This document shows positions 37,120 to 46,324 of a stretch of 64,000 nucleotides of DNA, piece by piece; position 1 is the first letter of the stretch; every line of letters begins with the position of its first letter. The stretch is from Corynebacterium pseudokroppenstedtii (GTDB lineage Bacteria; Actinomycetota; Actinomycetes; Mycobacteriales; Mycobacteriaceae). The notes beneath the pieces were generated by a model, which saw only the letters and a list, made by a program, of their open reading frames with translations, searched no databases and was not told where the DNA came from. The translations under genes were made by a program, and so were the position numbers. The stretch is from positions 235,456-299,455 of the forward strand of contig NZ_JAEUWU010000005.1 in NCBI RefSeq assembly GCF_019754945.1, read 5' to 3'.

Positions 37120-38070
37120 GTGCGAGAGCGTCAATCTGACGGAAGCCAGCCCATCAAAGGCGTGGGTAAATTTGCCGCGACGTCAGCTCGAACACACAGA
37201 AAATCTCATGCTGACGGCGAAAGTGCTCCAGCAGTGGTCGCCGAAGATATCGCGCTGTCAGCTGCCGAAGGCCGAGTATTTGGGCATCTTAATTTCACCG
37301 TGCCCGGTAGCGGGTTGACTATTCTTTCCGGCCGCGGAGGATCAGGCCGAACATCACTAGCGTTGAGTATTTCTGGGCGGATGAAGTTGGATGCTGGTAC
37401 GTTGACCGTGCTTGGGGAGCGAAAGCCTAACAAAATTAATAAAATGGTGGCAATTGCCGGGGTCGATGAGATCGATGGCCTGGATGGCGATGTTCGTCTC
37501 CGAACGGTGTTGACTGAGCATAAGAGTTGGTCACACCCATGGATAGTGTGGACGAAGCCCGCTGATCAGGAATACTATGAATCTTTGTGCGGGGATGTCT
37601 TCGGCGACCGAGCCTTACCGTCATTAGACTCTTATGTCGCTGAATTGACCAGCTTGGACAACATTTTGATCAGAATTTCTCTTGCGCTGGCTCCGGCAAA
37701 TTCCGAAGAAATCGGACTATTGGTCATGGATGATCTCGAGCAAGTTCGAGAGTATGACTTGCGCCTTGTTCTCATTCATGTTCTCTCGAGATTAGCTCAA
37801 CGAATGCCAGTGATCGTGAATACGGTCAATCCGATTCCAGATTCACTCATGCCAGATCACACGTTGATTGAACTCTTTAATACGGATAACGACAGCGTTG
37901 TTCCAATAGTTGAGGAGTTACCCCCGGGGGTTCTGCAAGACAGAAACACTGCCCGTTCCACTGATTCTGTATCCGTTAATCCATCCCCTGATACCCAGGA
38001 CAATATAAATAATAACGAGACTGCCAGGTTTGATGCGGTAGCCGCTGGATCCGATGAGGAGACACTTTAA
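37120..38070 (+). CDS. ABC-like ATPase partner of the YhgE/Pip protein, degenerate
   Basis: The 316-residue protein has an ABC-type fold start (VVAEDIALSAAEGRVF, then GLTILSGRGGSGRTSLAL). Walker A at 71-79 reads GRGGSGRTS, so Arg77 replaces the Lys that binds ATP. No LSGGQ signature is present. The Walker B-like segment is GLLVMDDLEQ, with Asp where Glu is usual. The C-terminal 60 residues are Asn/Asp/Ser-rich. ATP binding may therefore be weak. The GTG at 37120 has AAGGAG 5 bases upstream. The stop overlaps the YhgE/Pip start by one base (TAATG), so the two are coupled and probably work together, for example in export or membrane organisation. Function not proven. Confidence 0.75.
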   Translation: MRERQSDGSQPIKGVGKFAATSARTHRKSHADGESAPAVVAEDIALSAAEGRVFGHLNFTVPGSGLTILSGRGGSGRTSLALSISGRMKLDAGTLTVLGERKPNKINKMVAIAGVDEIDGLDGDVRLRTVLTEHKSWSHPWIVWTKPADQEYYESLCGDVFGDRALPSLDSYVAELTSLDNILIRISLALAPANSEEIGLLVMDDLEQVREYDLRLVLIHVLSRLAQRMPVIVNTVNPIPDSLMPDHTLIELFNTDNDSVVPIVEELPPGVLQDRNTARSTDSVSVNPSPDTQDNINNNETARFDAVAAGSDEETL

Positions 38071-40511
38071 TGATTTCTGGTTTGAATTTAGGCTCAGAGC
38101 TCCGCCGTTTTCGTCGTTCCAAATTGGGGCGTCTGGCAGTTGGTGCCATTATCTTTATTCCTCTTCTTTATTCCTGCCTTTATTTGTGGGCTTTTTGGAA
38201 CCCTTTTGGGCACGTGGAGAAGCTTCCTGTTGCATTCGTTAACGACGATAAAGGTGCGAATGTTCAGGGAAAGGAGTTACGTGCAGGTGACCAGATTTCC
38301 GATAAGTTAAAAGACGATAAGCGCATTGACTTTGACTTTGTCAGTAATGATAAGGCCACGAAGGGGGTTGAAGACGGAGACTATTACTTTATGGTCCGTC
38401 TTACGCCGGACTTTTCTAAAGCAGTCGCATCCCCCAGTGGTACGAAAGCTGAGCAGGCCGTTATTCAAACTAACTACAACACGACTAACGGCTACCTGGC
38501 AACGCTGATCGGACAGAACACCATGCGTGAAATGGTGCCCGTGATTTCATCAACCCTTGGAGAACAGGTTGTAGGAAAAGTTTTGGTCAGTATGCAAGAA
38601 GCTGGTGCAGGGATTGGCCAGGCCGCTGACGCTGCTGACAAGTTGCAGGATGGATCTAATCAAGTTGGGGACAAACTGGGAGATCTTAAGGATGGAGCTG
38701 ATCAACTAGATTCTGGTCTCGGCAACGCGCATGATGGCGCGAACCAATTAGCGTCAGGTGCAACAAAAGTGAATAGCGGGGCAAATGATCTTTCCCAAGG
38801 GGCATCGACGCTGCACGACAAGTTGGCCGAGGCTAGCACAGGCGTGAACACTCTTTCGGAAAAGATGGGTGAGGCCAAAGCAGGCTCAGATAAGATTCAC
38901 GACGGCATTGGTCAGGTTGATCAAAAACTCGGTGAGGTTTCTGAGGGATCAGCTAAAGTTGCGGCGGGCGCAGACCAGATAAAGGCCCAGGTCCAGCAAA
39001 GTACTGCGCCGTTGGCAGGGATCGATGCAAAAATGGGGCAGCTCACTGGTGGCCTCGATCAGCTCGGTACCGTCGCAACGCAAGTCAACGGTGGCGTTCA
39101 GCAAATCAACGGTATCGCCCAGCAAGCGTCGAAGGCCCAAACTGGTCAGTCAGACAAAGTTAGGGCTATCGCTAGTCAGCTGCATAAATCGTCAGATCCT
39201 ACAGCACAGAACGTTGCGAACCAGCTTGACGGGCTCGCGGTGCAAATTGACTCGCAGGGGTTAGGTAAGAATTCAGAAAACCTCGCCAAAGTTAACCAGC
39301 TTTCACAGGGGACGTCTGCGCTGGCTTATCAGCTTAACGATCCTTCTGCTGAGTTCCGTGGTGGGATTAACCAGCTTGCTAATGGTGCAGGACCAATTCA
39401 GAGTAAAATTAATGAGCTCAACACGGGGCTTGACCAGTTAAGTGAAGGCGCTAACACTGTGGCATCAGGGTCAAGTCAGCTGCGTAAGGAGGGCACAACA
39501 CCCCTTGTTAACGCTTCGGGTCAGTTAAGTTCCGGTTTGGGACAGTTGGATTCTGGTGCCCAGACTCTTAAGGCAGGAATGCCCCAGGCTGTTCAAGGAT
39601 CTGCGAAACTAGCCGATGGGGGTAAGCAACTGGCCGCTGGCACGAATCGGCTTAAAGATGGTGCTACTCAATTGTCAAGCGGCACTACCCGGCTTCAACA
39701 GGGAGCGCATAAGCTTTCCGATGGTGCCGGCAAGTTACAGGATGGCTCAGGTAAGATTTCCACCGGCTTGGGTGAATTGAAGGACAAGTTGGGCGATGGG
39801 GCTAAGAAGGTTCCCTCATGGACGACACCTCAGCGTGAGGCGTCAGCGCGCGTCATGTCTGATCCTGCAAAGTTGTCGGCAAAGGATTTTTCAGGGGATC
39901 AAGTCTTCGGTTCCGGCCTAGCTCCGTTCTTCTTCTCATTAGCAATGTTCATCGGTGGCCTCATTACATTCTTATTGCTCCGGCCACTTCAGAACCGGGC
40001 CGTAGCATCGGGTGTTGCCCCCTTGCGCGCGGCGCTTGATGGCCTATGGCCGGCCAGCATCATCGCTATCCTTCAAGCGACGATGATTATTGTGGTCACG
40101 CTAACTCTAGTGGGAATGGATGTGGCACACCCGTGGGCACTATGGATCTTCTCAATCGGCGTTTCCATTGTGTTCGCTGCTATTAACCAAATGTTGAACG
40201 TCGCATTGGGGCCTGGGCCCGGTAAGGTTGCAGCGATGGCGTTGCTGATGTTGCAGATTCTTTCGTCAAACGGGCTCTACCCTGTTGAGACGGAGCCTAA
40301 ACTATTCCAGTGGCTACACCCAGTTAACCCCTGGACTTACTCAGTGAACGGGTTCCGCCAATTGATGTACGGCAACATTGATCAGCGTCTGCCTCAATCA
40401 ATACTGGCGCTTATCATCATTGGTGCCATTTGTATTGGCATCACCGCGCTGTGTGCCTACCGTGACCGGAAGTGGACGGTGGAGCGGTTACACCCCGCGA
40501 TCGATATTTAG
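38070..40511 (+). CDS. YhgE/Pip-family membrane protein with heptad-like repeats
   Basis: The 813-residue protein has one N-terminal membrane helix (AVGAIIFIPLLYSCLYLW, about 24-41). It then has an outside region (FVNDDKGANVQGKELRAGD), a long central stretch (about 185-595) of repeated DGxxQLxxG-type units (KLQDGSNQVGDKLGDLKDGA, QLASGATKVNSGANDLSQGA), and five C-terminal helices of ABC-2 type. The repeat pattern of small residues and Leu every 7-11 residues predicts a long coiled or rod-like outside domain. This family includes phage-infection protein Pip and YhgE. It is coupled to the ABC-like gene by a one-base overlap. A strong terminator follows. Confidence 0.9.
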   Translation: MISGLNLGSELRRFRRSKLGRLAVGAIIFIPLLYSCLYLWAFWNPFGHVEKLPVAFVNDDKGANVQGKELRAGDQISDKLKDDKRIDFDFVSNDKATKGVEDGDYYFMVRLTPDFSKAVASPSGTKAEQAVIQTNYNTTNGYLATLIGQNTMREMVPVISSTLGEQVVGKVLVSMQEAGAGIGQAADAADKLQDGSNQVGDKLGDLKDGADQLDSGLGNAHDGANQLASGATKVNSGANDLSQGASTLHDKLAEASTGVNTLSEKMGEAKAGSDKIHDGIGQVDQKLGEVSEGSAKVAAGADQIKAQVQQSTAPLAGIDAKMGQLTGGLDQLGTVATQVNGGVQQINGIAQQASKAQTGQSDKVRAIASQLHKSSDPTAQNVANQLDGLAVQIDSQGLGKNSENLAKVNQLSQGTSALAYQLNDPSAEFRGGINQLANGAGPIQSKINELNTGLDQLSEGANTVASGSSQLRKEGTTPLVNASGQLSSGLGQLDSGAQTLKAGMPQAVQGSAKLADGGKQLAAGTNRLKDGATQLSSGTTRLQQGAHKLSDGAGKLQDGSGKISTGLGELKDKLGDGAKKVPSWTTPQREASARVMSDPAKLSAKDFSGDQVFGSGLAPFFFSLAMFIGGLITFLLLRPLQNRAVASGVAPLRAALDGLWPASIIAILQATMIIVVTLTLVGMDVAHPWALWIFSIGVSIVFAAINQMLNVALGPGPGKVAAMALLMLQILSSNGLYPVETEPKLFQWLHPVNPWTYSVNGFRQLMYGNIDQRLPQSILALIIIGAICIGITALCAYRDRKWTVERLHPAIDI

Positions 40512-40523
40512 TGTGCTGATGTC

Positions 40524-40559
40524 AGAGCGCCCCAGCTGTATAGCCGGGGCGCTCTTTTT
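40524..40559 (+). terminator. Rho-independent terminator after the YhgE/Pip gene
   Basis: A perfect 10-bp stem pairs AGAGCGCCCC (40524-40533) with GGGGCGCTCT (40546-40555), with a 12-base loop and a T run. Confidence 0.93.
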
Positions 40560-40640
40560 AGGTTTGGTAGCTACTGCTTAGTTACTACTCGGTGTCATCA
40601 GTTGGGATGTAATACGGGCAACCAACAGGGGAGTAAGGCT

Positions 40641-41297
40641 CTAGTAGTCCGAGTCAGTCGTGAAGGAGGCGTTATCGACAGGCGTCTCGTCACTGTCTTC
40701 GACAGGCTCAAACGTCGAACGCAGGAGCTCAACAATCTCGGGAGCGATATCGGGACCTCCAAGGAGTTCGATGTTGTCTTGACTGAACGCGCCGGCTGCA
40801 TCCAATTCTTCTTCGGTAGGCCGTAGCTGAAGCAAGGTAAGGTCGGGCCCGCCGTTAATCATCCCGCTAAATAGCCGAGCTTTGCGAGGACGTGAACCTG
40901 GCTCCGCGGCAATCGTGAACATAATTTCGTGGGCCAGGATCGCGCCAGCCACGGTTGGCGGCCAGGCGGTCCGGGCGACGTAATCGTGAAGCTCGTCTCC
41001 GGAGCCGATCTCCGGTAGGTCTTGGACAACGAGCGTTTAATTTTGTTCCTCCTCCTCATTAATGAGGTTTCCCGTTTCTCGGGCAATAATTGTCCCCGGA
41101 ACTAAGCCAAACAATGTTGGGGGCTGATCCCACCCTTCGGCGTGAATAAAGTCAACAGCTTCACGCATTGCTCGTTCTAGGAGCTGCTGTGTGGTGGGTT
41201 GGTGCCGGGTGAAATGCGAAGTATGAGTTGAAGATCGCGTCCTATTGGGTGATGTAGCAGGCGTTGATGACGAGGAAAAAGGACTAAATTCGGACAT
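40641..41297 (-). pseudogene. PPA1309-family gene split by an in-frame stop
   Basis: Two halves of one family protein lie in the same frame. The first (from ATG 41297) reads TTQQLLERAMREAVDFIHAE, then GWDQPPTLFGLVPGTIIAR, typical of the actinobacterial PPA1309 family. It then meets a TAA at 41037-41039. After the stop the frame goes on with TLVVQDLPEIGSGDELHDYV, ARTAWPPTVAGAILAHEIMF and NGGPDLTLLQLRPTEEELDA, the rest of the family. So one base change, with no frameshift, breaks it. A downstream ATG (40952) could restart the C-terminal part. The gene lies between the YhgE terminator and divergent UPF0182, a known neighbour of this family. Either a recent nonsense mutation, a readthrough site or an error. 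Confidence 0.8.
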
Positions 41298-41443
41298 ACA
41301 GAAAGTATTCATGCCGCGCTGGTGGGCTCGCAAGAAACACGCTCGCGGGGCTCGGTTGCACGCGGAACTCCTAGGTTATCGACGCCGGCCCAGGTTCAAG
41401 TACAGTGAACAGCAATGACCCTCTGATTAGGAGAAGCGAAAAG

Positions 41444-44400
41444 GTGCCCAAGTCGGTTAAGCGAAAGGCTCCCCGCCGGTGGGCCGTTGTTGCGGTGATA
41501 CTGGCCATTATCGTCATGCTGTTGCCTGTCGCAGTAGCTGTTTTTACTGATGTTGCATGGTTTAATTCCATGAACTTCGGCCGAGTGTATGTCACTGAAC
41601 TCGTCACTCGGATCGTGCTGTTCGTCGTGGTTGGGCTGCTTGCCGCCGCGTCGATATGGGCAGCCGCGTGGGTAGCCATTAAGTATCGCCCTCTTGTTCC
41701 CGAAGACGCAGACCCCCACAGTCCGCTCGAGGCCTATCGGCAGGTTATTGTTCGATCCTCACGGGCTGTTCTGGTGGGTTTGCCGCTGGTTGTCGGGCTA
41801 TTCGCCGGATTAGCTGCACAGTCCGAGTGGCGCATGATCTTGATGTTTATGCATCGTGAGAGCTTCGGCGAATCGGATCCGCAGTTCCACCACGACTACG
41901 GGTTCTATGCATTTAGCGTGCCGTTCTGGTCATGGCTGCTCTCGGTCCTGTTGACGCTGACGGTTGTGGCGTTCGTCGTTAACCTCGTCATGAACTGGCT
42001 GTTGGGGGCTATCCGGACGGGGGATCCCCGCGCCGGTAAGCGGGCGACGGTGATGAGCCAAGCTCGCGTGCAGATGGCGTCGATCGCCGGAATTTTCATG
42101 GTCGTGAAGGCCGTCGACTATTGGTTCGATCGCTATCGCTTGCTGTCTAAGGACCATTCGACATTCACGGGCGGCTCCTTCACCGACATCAATGCTGTGT
42201 TGCCCGCAAAGATTGTCTTGCTCGTCGTTTCTGTTGTAGTGGCCGCAGCGTTCTTCGCGGCAATTTTCCTCCGGGATCTCAGGATTCCCGCGATGGCAGC
42301 GGTGCTGATGGTGGCGTCGGCAGGAATTATTGGAGTCGCATGGCCCTTGGTGGTGGAGCAGTTCAATGTGTCCCCGAACCGTGCTGCTAAAGAACGCGAC
42401 TACATTGAGCGGAATATTAAGTCGACGCGGTACAACTATGGCCTGACTGACGAGCACGTCACCTACGACCGCAATTGGGGTGCTGATGAGAAATCGAAGT
42501 CGGATCAAAACGAGTCGGTAGCGAATGATTCCGCAACCATTTCGAACATTCGGCTGCTGGACCCCGAAGCAATTTCGGCGACGTTTACTCAGCAGCAGCA
42601 GCTGAAGAATTTCTACGGGTTCCCCAGTGATCTGAGCATTGATCGTTATGAACACAACGGTGAGATGCAAGATTATGTGGTCGCTGCCCGTGAGCTTGAT
42701 CCCAAATCGCTTTCCGGTAACCAGCAAGACTGGATAAACAAGCACACGGTGTACACGCACGGTAACGGTTTTATCGCTGCGCCGGCGAACAAAGTCGATG
42801 AGGTTGCCCGCGATGTCGGATCGTCCCGCGGCGGGTACCCAATTTATACCGTGGCTGACTTGCAGTCGAAGGACCGTACTAAGTCGGATGACCCGGATAC
42901 GTTGAAGATCAAGGTTGATCAGCCGCGTATTTATTATGGCCCCCGTGTGGCTGATACTGATCAGGATTACGCCATTGTCGGCGACGACGGGTCTGGAAAA
43001 CCGCGTGAGTACGACACTGACGGGTCGAATTACACCTATGAAGGTAAAGGTGGCGTCGGCATCGGAAATATCGTTTCCCGCGCCATGTATTCCCTGAAGT
43101 ATCAGTCGATGAACCTGTTGCTCTCGGACGCGGTGGGCAAAAATTCCAAGATCGTGTACGACCGTGACCCTCGCGACCGCGTGCATAAGGTTGCCCCGTG
43201 GTTGACGACGGATTCACAGACGTACCCGGCGGTTATTGATGGCCGTATCAAGTGGATTGTCGACGGCTACACGTCCGTGAACAACTTGCCGTACTCGGAA
43301 CACACTCAGATTTCGGGCGCGACGGAGGATTCTCTCAACCCTGATGGGACGGAGCAGAACACCGTCGGCAATAGTGTGAGTTACATCCGTAACTCTGTGA
43401 AGGCGACGGTGGATGCTTATGACGGGACAGTTGACCTCTATGCCTTTGATGAATCTGATCCGATTTTGAAGTCGTGGCGGCGCAGTTTCCCGGAGACGGT
43501 GAAGCCGAAGTCCGATATTTCTGACGAGTTGATGAAGCACCTCCGCTACCCGGAGGATCTGTTTAAGATTCAGCGTGAATTATTAACGCGGTATCACGTG
43601 TCGGACCCGGGCGTGTTCTTCACGAACGACTCGTTCTGGTCGGTTCCCCTGGACCCGACTGCTTCTGAGCAGGGGCTGAGGGATAAGAACCAGCCGCCCT
43701 ACTACGTCGTCGCGTCGGATCCGAAGACCGGGGATCCCAGTTTCCAGCTGATTACGCCATTGCGCGGTTTGAAGCGCGAGTTCCTCTCTGCTCACATGGC
43801 GGTATCGTCGGACCCGAAGACATACGGGAAAATCACGGTTCGTGTCTTGCCGACGGATACTCAGACGCAGGGGCCGAAGCAGGCTCAGGACACGATGATG
43901 TCCTCGGATCAGATTTCTCGTGAGCGTACCTTGTTAGAGGGCTCCAGTACGTTGATCAACGGCAACTTGCTGACCTTGCCTGTGGGCGACGGCGGAATCC
44001 TTTACGTTGAGCCGGTGTATTCGAAGCGCAAGGAGCAGGAATCCGCGTTCCCGAAGTTGCTGCGTGTGCTCGTGTTCTACAACGGGCAAGTTGGGTACGC
44101 ACCGACGATCGGTGAGGCGTTGAGCCAGGTCGGCATCGACCCGAAGGAAACAACGACGACGAAGGAAGTGGACGGATCCGATAAGGATAAGTCCGACCAG
44201 AATGATTCGGATTCCGATTCCGGATCCAACTCCGACGACAACTCTGGTGATAACAAGGACGACTCTGATAAGAACGACTCAAGTTCCACCGCCGTCAGCC
44301 CATCCAGCGATGATGTGAAAGAACTTGATGACGCTGTTCAGAGGGTCCGCGACGCGAAGAACAGTGGATCGTTTGAGGACTACGGTAAAGCCTTGGACGA

Positions 44401-44503
44401 GCTGCAAAAGGCCTTGGAGAAATACCAGAGTGACACTGGCTCTAGTGGGTCGACACAGCTGACAGATACCGAGGGGCCGAAGCTGTCGGGTAGTGGTTCA
44501 TAG
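41444..44503 (+). CDS. UPF0182 family integral membrane protein
   Basis: The 1019-residue protein has seven N-terminal membrane helices (from WAVVAVILAIIVMLLPVAVA to IPAMAAVLMVASAGIIGVAW, residues ~15-305) and then a large outside domain with the family segments NIRLLDPEAISATFTQQQQL and RDPRDRVHKVAPWLTTD. It ends in an acidic Asp/Ser linker (SDQNDSDSDSGSNSDDN) and a coiled C-terminus. It matches UPF0182 (Rv3193c). Start choice: the GTG at 41444 has AGGAG 10 bases upstream and begins PKSVKRKAPRR, typical of the family; GTG 41405 is in frame and gives 13 more residues. Function unknown. Confidence 0.93.
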   Translation: MPKSVKRKAPRRWAVVAVILAIIVMLLPVAVAVFTDVAWFNSMNFGRVYVTELVTRIVLFVVVGLLAAASIWAAAWVAIKYRPLVPEDADPHSPLEAYRQVIVRSSRAVLVGLPLVVGLFAGLAAQSEWRMILMFMHRESFGESDPQFHHDYGFYAFSVPFWSWLLSVLLTLTVVAFVVNLVMNWLLGAIRTGDPRAGKRATVMSQARVQMASIAGIFMVVKAVDYWFDRYRLLSKDHSTFTGGSFTDINAVLPAKIVLLVVSVVVAAAFFAAIFLRDLRIPAMAAVLMVASAGIIGVAWPLVVEQFNVSPNRAAKERDYIERNIKSTRYNYGLTDEHVTYDRNWGADEKSKSDQNESVANDSATISNIRLLDPEAISATFTQQQQLKNFYGFPSDLSIDRYEHNGEMQDYVVAARELDPKSLSGNQQDWINKHTVYTHGNGFIAAPANKVDEVARDVGSSRGGYPIYTVADLQSKDRTKSDDPDTLKIKVDQPRIYYGPRVADTDQDYAIVGDDGSGKPREYDTDGSNYTYEGKGGVGIGNIVSRAMYSLKYQSMNLLLSDAVGKNSKIVYDRDPRDRVHKVAPWLTTDSQTYPAVIDGRIKWIVDGYTSVNNLPYSEHTQISGATEDSLNPDGTEQNTVGNSVSYIRNSVKATVDAYDGTVDLYAFDESDPILKSWRRSFPETVKPKSDISDELMKHLRYPEDLFKIQRELLTRYHVSDPGVFFTNDSFWSVPLDPTASEQGLRDKNQPPYYVVASDPKTGDPSFQLITPLRGLKREFLSAHMAVSSDPKTYGKITVRVLPTDTQTQGPKQAQDTMMSSDQISRERTLLEGSSTLINGNLLTLPVGDGGILYVEPVYSKRKEQESAFPKLLRVLVFYNGQVGYAPTIGEALSQVGIDPKETTTTKEVDGSDKDKSDQNDSDSDSGSNSDDNSGDNKDDSDKNDSSSTAVSPSSDDVKELDDAVQRVRDAKNSGSFEDYGKALDELQKALEKYQSDTGSSGSTQLTDTEGPKLSGSGS

Positions 44504-44589
44504 CCAGTGCGCAGGCGATTTCACATTTGTTCCTCGATGCGTTATGTTATCTCTTGTCGCTGACGGGGACACCGTCTCCATGCGACTGT

Positions 44590-44663
44590 CGCGGGGTGGA
44601 GCAGCTCGGTAGCTCGCTGGGCTCATAACCCAGAGGTCGATGGTTCGAATCCGTCCCCCGCTA
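44590..44663 (+). tRNA. Initiator tRNA-fMet (CAT anticodon)
   Basis: A full cloverleaf of 74 nt is visible. The anticodon loop is CTCATAA in a stem with three G-C pairs (CTGGG/CCCAG), the hallmark of initiator tRNA. The first base C does not pair with position 72 (T), also typical. The T arm is GATGG-TTCGAAT-CCGTC. The 3' CCA is not encoded (the genome continues CAAAAC). Confidence 0.95.
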
Positions 44664-44673
44664 CAAAACAAGC

Positions 44674-44706
44674 CCCCTATCAGCAGGTGGTGCCGGTAGG
44701 GGATTT
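44674..44706 (+). terminator. Probable terminator after tRNA-fMet
   Basis: CCCCTA (44674-44679) pairs with TAGGGG (44697-44702), followed by a short T run. The loop is 17 bases and only partly pairs, so the hairpin is modest. Confidence 0.4.
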
Positions 44707-44773
44707 CGGCATGTCGCCGTCGCTAAGCACTGCTGCTAATCAGGGTTTTACGACAAAAGTGTGTCCGCGCGCC

Positions 44774-44898
44774 GGAAAACTGCGTGGGTATATCAGGGTC
44801 GATTGTGAAAACTGCGGGTGAATATGGGCGAAAAATGGCCGAAAATTGACCATATAGCCCCGCACTTTTATTTTTGGTCACATATTCCCCCGCACTTT
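44774..44898. repeat. Four-copy inverted/direct repeat cluster beside the IS
   Basis: Four imperfect copies of a ~20-bp unit lie in 125 bp. Two run forward (AAAACTGCGTGGGTATAT at 44776-44793 and AAAACTGCGGGTGAATATGG at 44808-44827) and two run in reverse (CCATATAGCCCCGCACTTTT at 44850-44869 and CATATTCCCCCGCACTTT at 44881-44898). The middle pair can form a 20-bp stem with 16 matches. The last copy ends where the IS3 left end begins. They may be the end of an older inserted element or a nested hairpin. No gene overlaps them. Confidence 0.65.
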
Positions 44899-44957
44899 GA
44901 ACTGCTCCCCGTTAGTTGGACTGAGAAATCAGACCCCGACTAGCAGGGAGCAGACTG

Positions 44958-45401
44958 ATGAGAGCACACAGTTCTTTGAGTGAAGTCCAGCGTGAGCAGC
45001 TTGTTGAATTATTTGAACACGGCCTGGGCTACACAGCAGCGGCACGACGGCTAGGTGTTGGCCGGAACGCAGCAAAAACACTTCAGCGGCGGTTCATCCT
45101 TCATGGCAGACTATGCCTCATGGAGCCCATCAAGCAGCGCTATTCCTTCGAAGTTAAAAAGGAAGTCGTCAAACGGTTCAACGCAGGCCAGTCCAAGATG
45201 GAACTGGCCGCCGAATTCGGCCTATCCTCCGACCAGACGGTCAAAACCTGGGTGAGAGCATGGCGCACCGGCGGCGATGAGGCACTACGCCCCAAACGGA
45301 GAGGCCGACCACACGGCCCGGCGGGGCCAGCCACCACCGAAGCCCAGCTGCGTCGCAGGGTCGAACAGCTGGAAGCCGAAAACGCCTACCTAAAAAACTG
45401 A
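44958..45401 (+). CDS. IS3-family transposase OrfA (IS150-type)
   Basis: The 147-residue protein has two helix-turn-helix domains (EHGLGYTAAARRLGVGRNAA and SKMELAAEFGLSSDQTVKTW) and a C-terminal leucine-type coil (LRRRVEQLEAENAYLKN). It binds the IS ends. AGGGAG lies 8 bases before the ATG. The last codons contain AAAAAAC at 45392-45398, the classic -1 slippery site of this family, just before the TGA stop. This would normally make the OrfAB fusion. Confidence 0.9.
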   Translation: MRAHSSLSEVQREQLVELFEHGLGYTAAARRLGVGRNAAKTLQRRFILHGRLCLMEPIKQRYSFEVKKEVVKRFNAGQSKMELAAEFGLSSDQTVKTWVRAWRTGGDEALRPKRRGRPHGPAGPATTEAQLRRRVEQLEAENAYLKN

Positions 45402-46290
45402 GGGACTTGAGAAACCAACAGCGAGGATAAAAACCCAGATCATCGCCATTGGCAAGTCAGACCACAAACTTAATGACCTCCTGCGGGCCGCTGGTCTTGC
45501 CCGGTCCACCTACTTCTACCACCTGCAACGTCTGAACCGCCCCGATAAACACGCCGAGCTTAAAGCGGCGATACAGGCCATATTCACCGCCAACCAGCAG
45601 CGCTACGGCTACCGCCGTGTGCTCGCGGTGTTACGAACCCAGGGCTGGAGTGTCAACCATAAGCTGGTGTTTAAACTGATGGACCAGATGGGGCTAAAAT
45701 CCAAGGTCAGACGGCGCAAGAAGTACACGTCCTACAAAAGGGCCGTCACCCATAGTGCTGACAACATTCTGGGTCGCCGGTTCACGCCAGATCATCCCAA
45801 CGCTGTGTGGGTCAGTGATGTCACCGAATTTCGTGTAGCCGGTCGCAAGGTCTATTTATCACCGGTGATGGATCTGTATGACCGCTTGATCCTGGCCTAT
45901 GAACTATCCACATCGCCGTCAACGGTGTTGACCTCAACGTCGCTGCGGACCGCCCTGGACAGACATCAGCCGGGGCGAGGGTTGCTGGTGCACACCGACC
46001 GCGGGGTCCACTATCACCACTTCAGCTGGCGCAGGCTTATCGAGCAGGCCGGTGCTGTCCAGTCCATGTCGCGGAAGGGTAACTGTTATGACAATGCTGT
46101 GATGGAGAATTTCTTCGGGCATTTGAAAGCAGAGATGTATCACGGCGAGCATTTCGTCAGCGTCGACGAGTTTTCCCAGGCTGTTGACAGGTACATCGCC
46201 TGGTACAACACCGACCGAGTCCAAGAGAGAATCAAGGGGCTTGCCCCCATGCACTACAGGAGACAGGCCCTTGCAGCCATAACCAATTAG
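45394..46290 (+). CDS. IS3-family transposase OrfB (DDE), likely out of register
   Basis: The DDE integrase core is intact: the first Asp in WVSDVTEF, the second Asp in HTDRGVHY and the Glu in NAVMENFFGHLKAE. The open frame runs from 45394 with no standard start before GTG 45619. A -1 slip at AAAAAAC leads into KKLRDLRNQQRG and then a TAA at 45428-45430, while the DDE core lies one base further out of phase. So the expected fusion frame is broken near 45425-45435 (GGATAAAAACC), and the element may be inactive unless a different frameshift is used. The C-terminus ends AITN before the right repeat. Confidence 0.8.
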   Translation, partial: KTEGLEKPTARIKTQIIAIGKSDHKLNDLLRAAGLARSTYFYHLQRLNRPDKHAELKAAIQAIFTANQQRYGYRRVLAVLRTQGWSVNHKLVFKLMDQMGLKSKVRRRKKYTSYKRAVTHSADNILGRRFTPDHPNAVWVSDVTEFRVAGRKVYLSPVMDLYDRLILAYELSTSPSTVLTSTSLRTALDRHQPGRGLLVHTDRGVHYHHFSWRRLIEQAGAVQSMSRKGNCYDNAVMENFFGHLKAEMYHGEHFVSVDEFSQAVDRYIAWYNTDRVQERIKGLAPMHYRRQALAAITN

Positions 46291-46324
46291 AATTAAACCA
46301 GTCCAACTTTCAGGGGCCAGTTCA

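Larger units (their letters stand above)
44898..46324 (+). mobile_element. IS3-family (IS150-type) insertion sequence
   Basis: The element is bounded by 26-bp imperfect inverted repeats: left 44898-44923 (TGAACTGCTCCCCGTTAGTT...) and right 46299-46324, matching at 21 of 26 bases and starting TGAACTG. It carries two overlapping reading frames for a transposase with double HTH and DDE domain. No target-site duplication of 3-5 bp is seen at the ends (CTT versus GAG), so a flank may have been rearranged. The length of 1427 bp is normal for the family. Confidence 0.85.
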
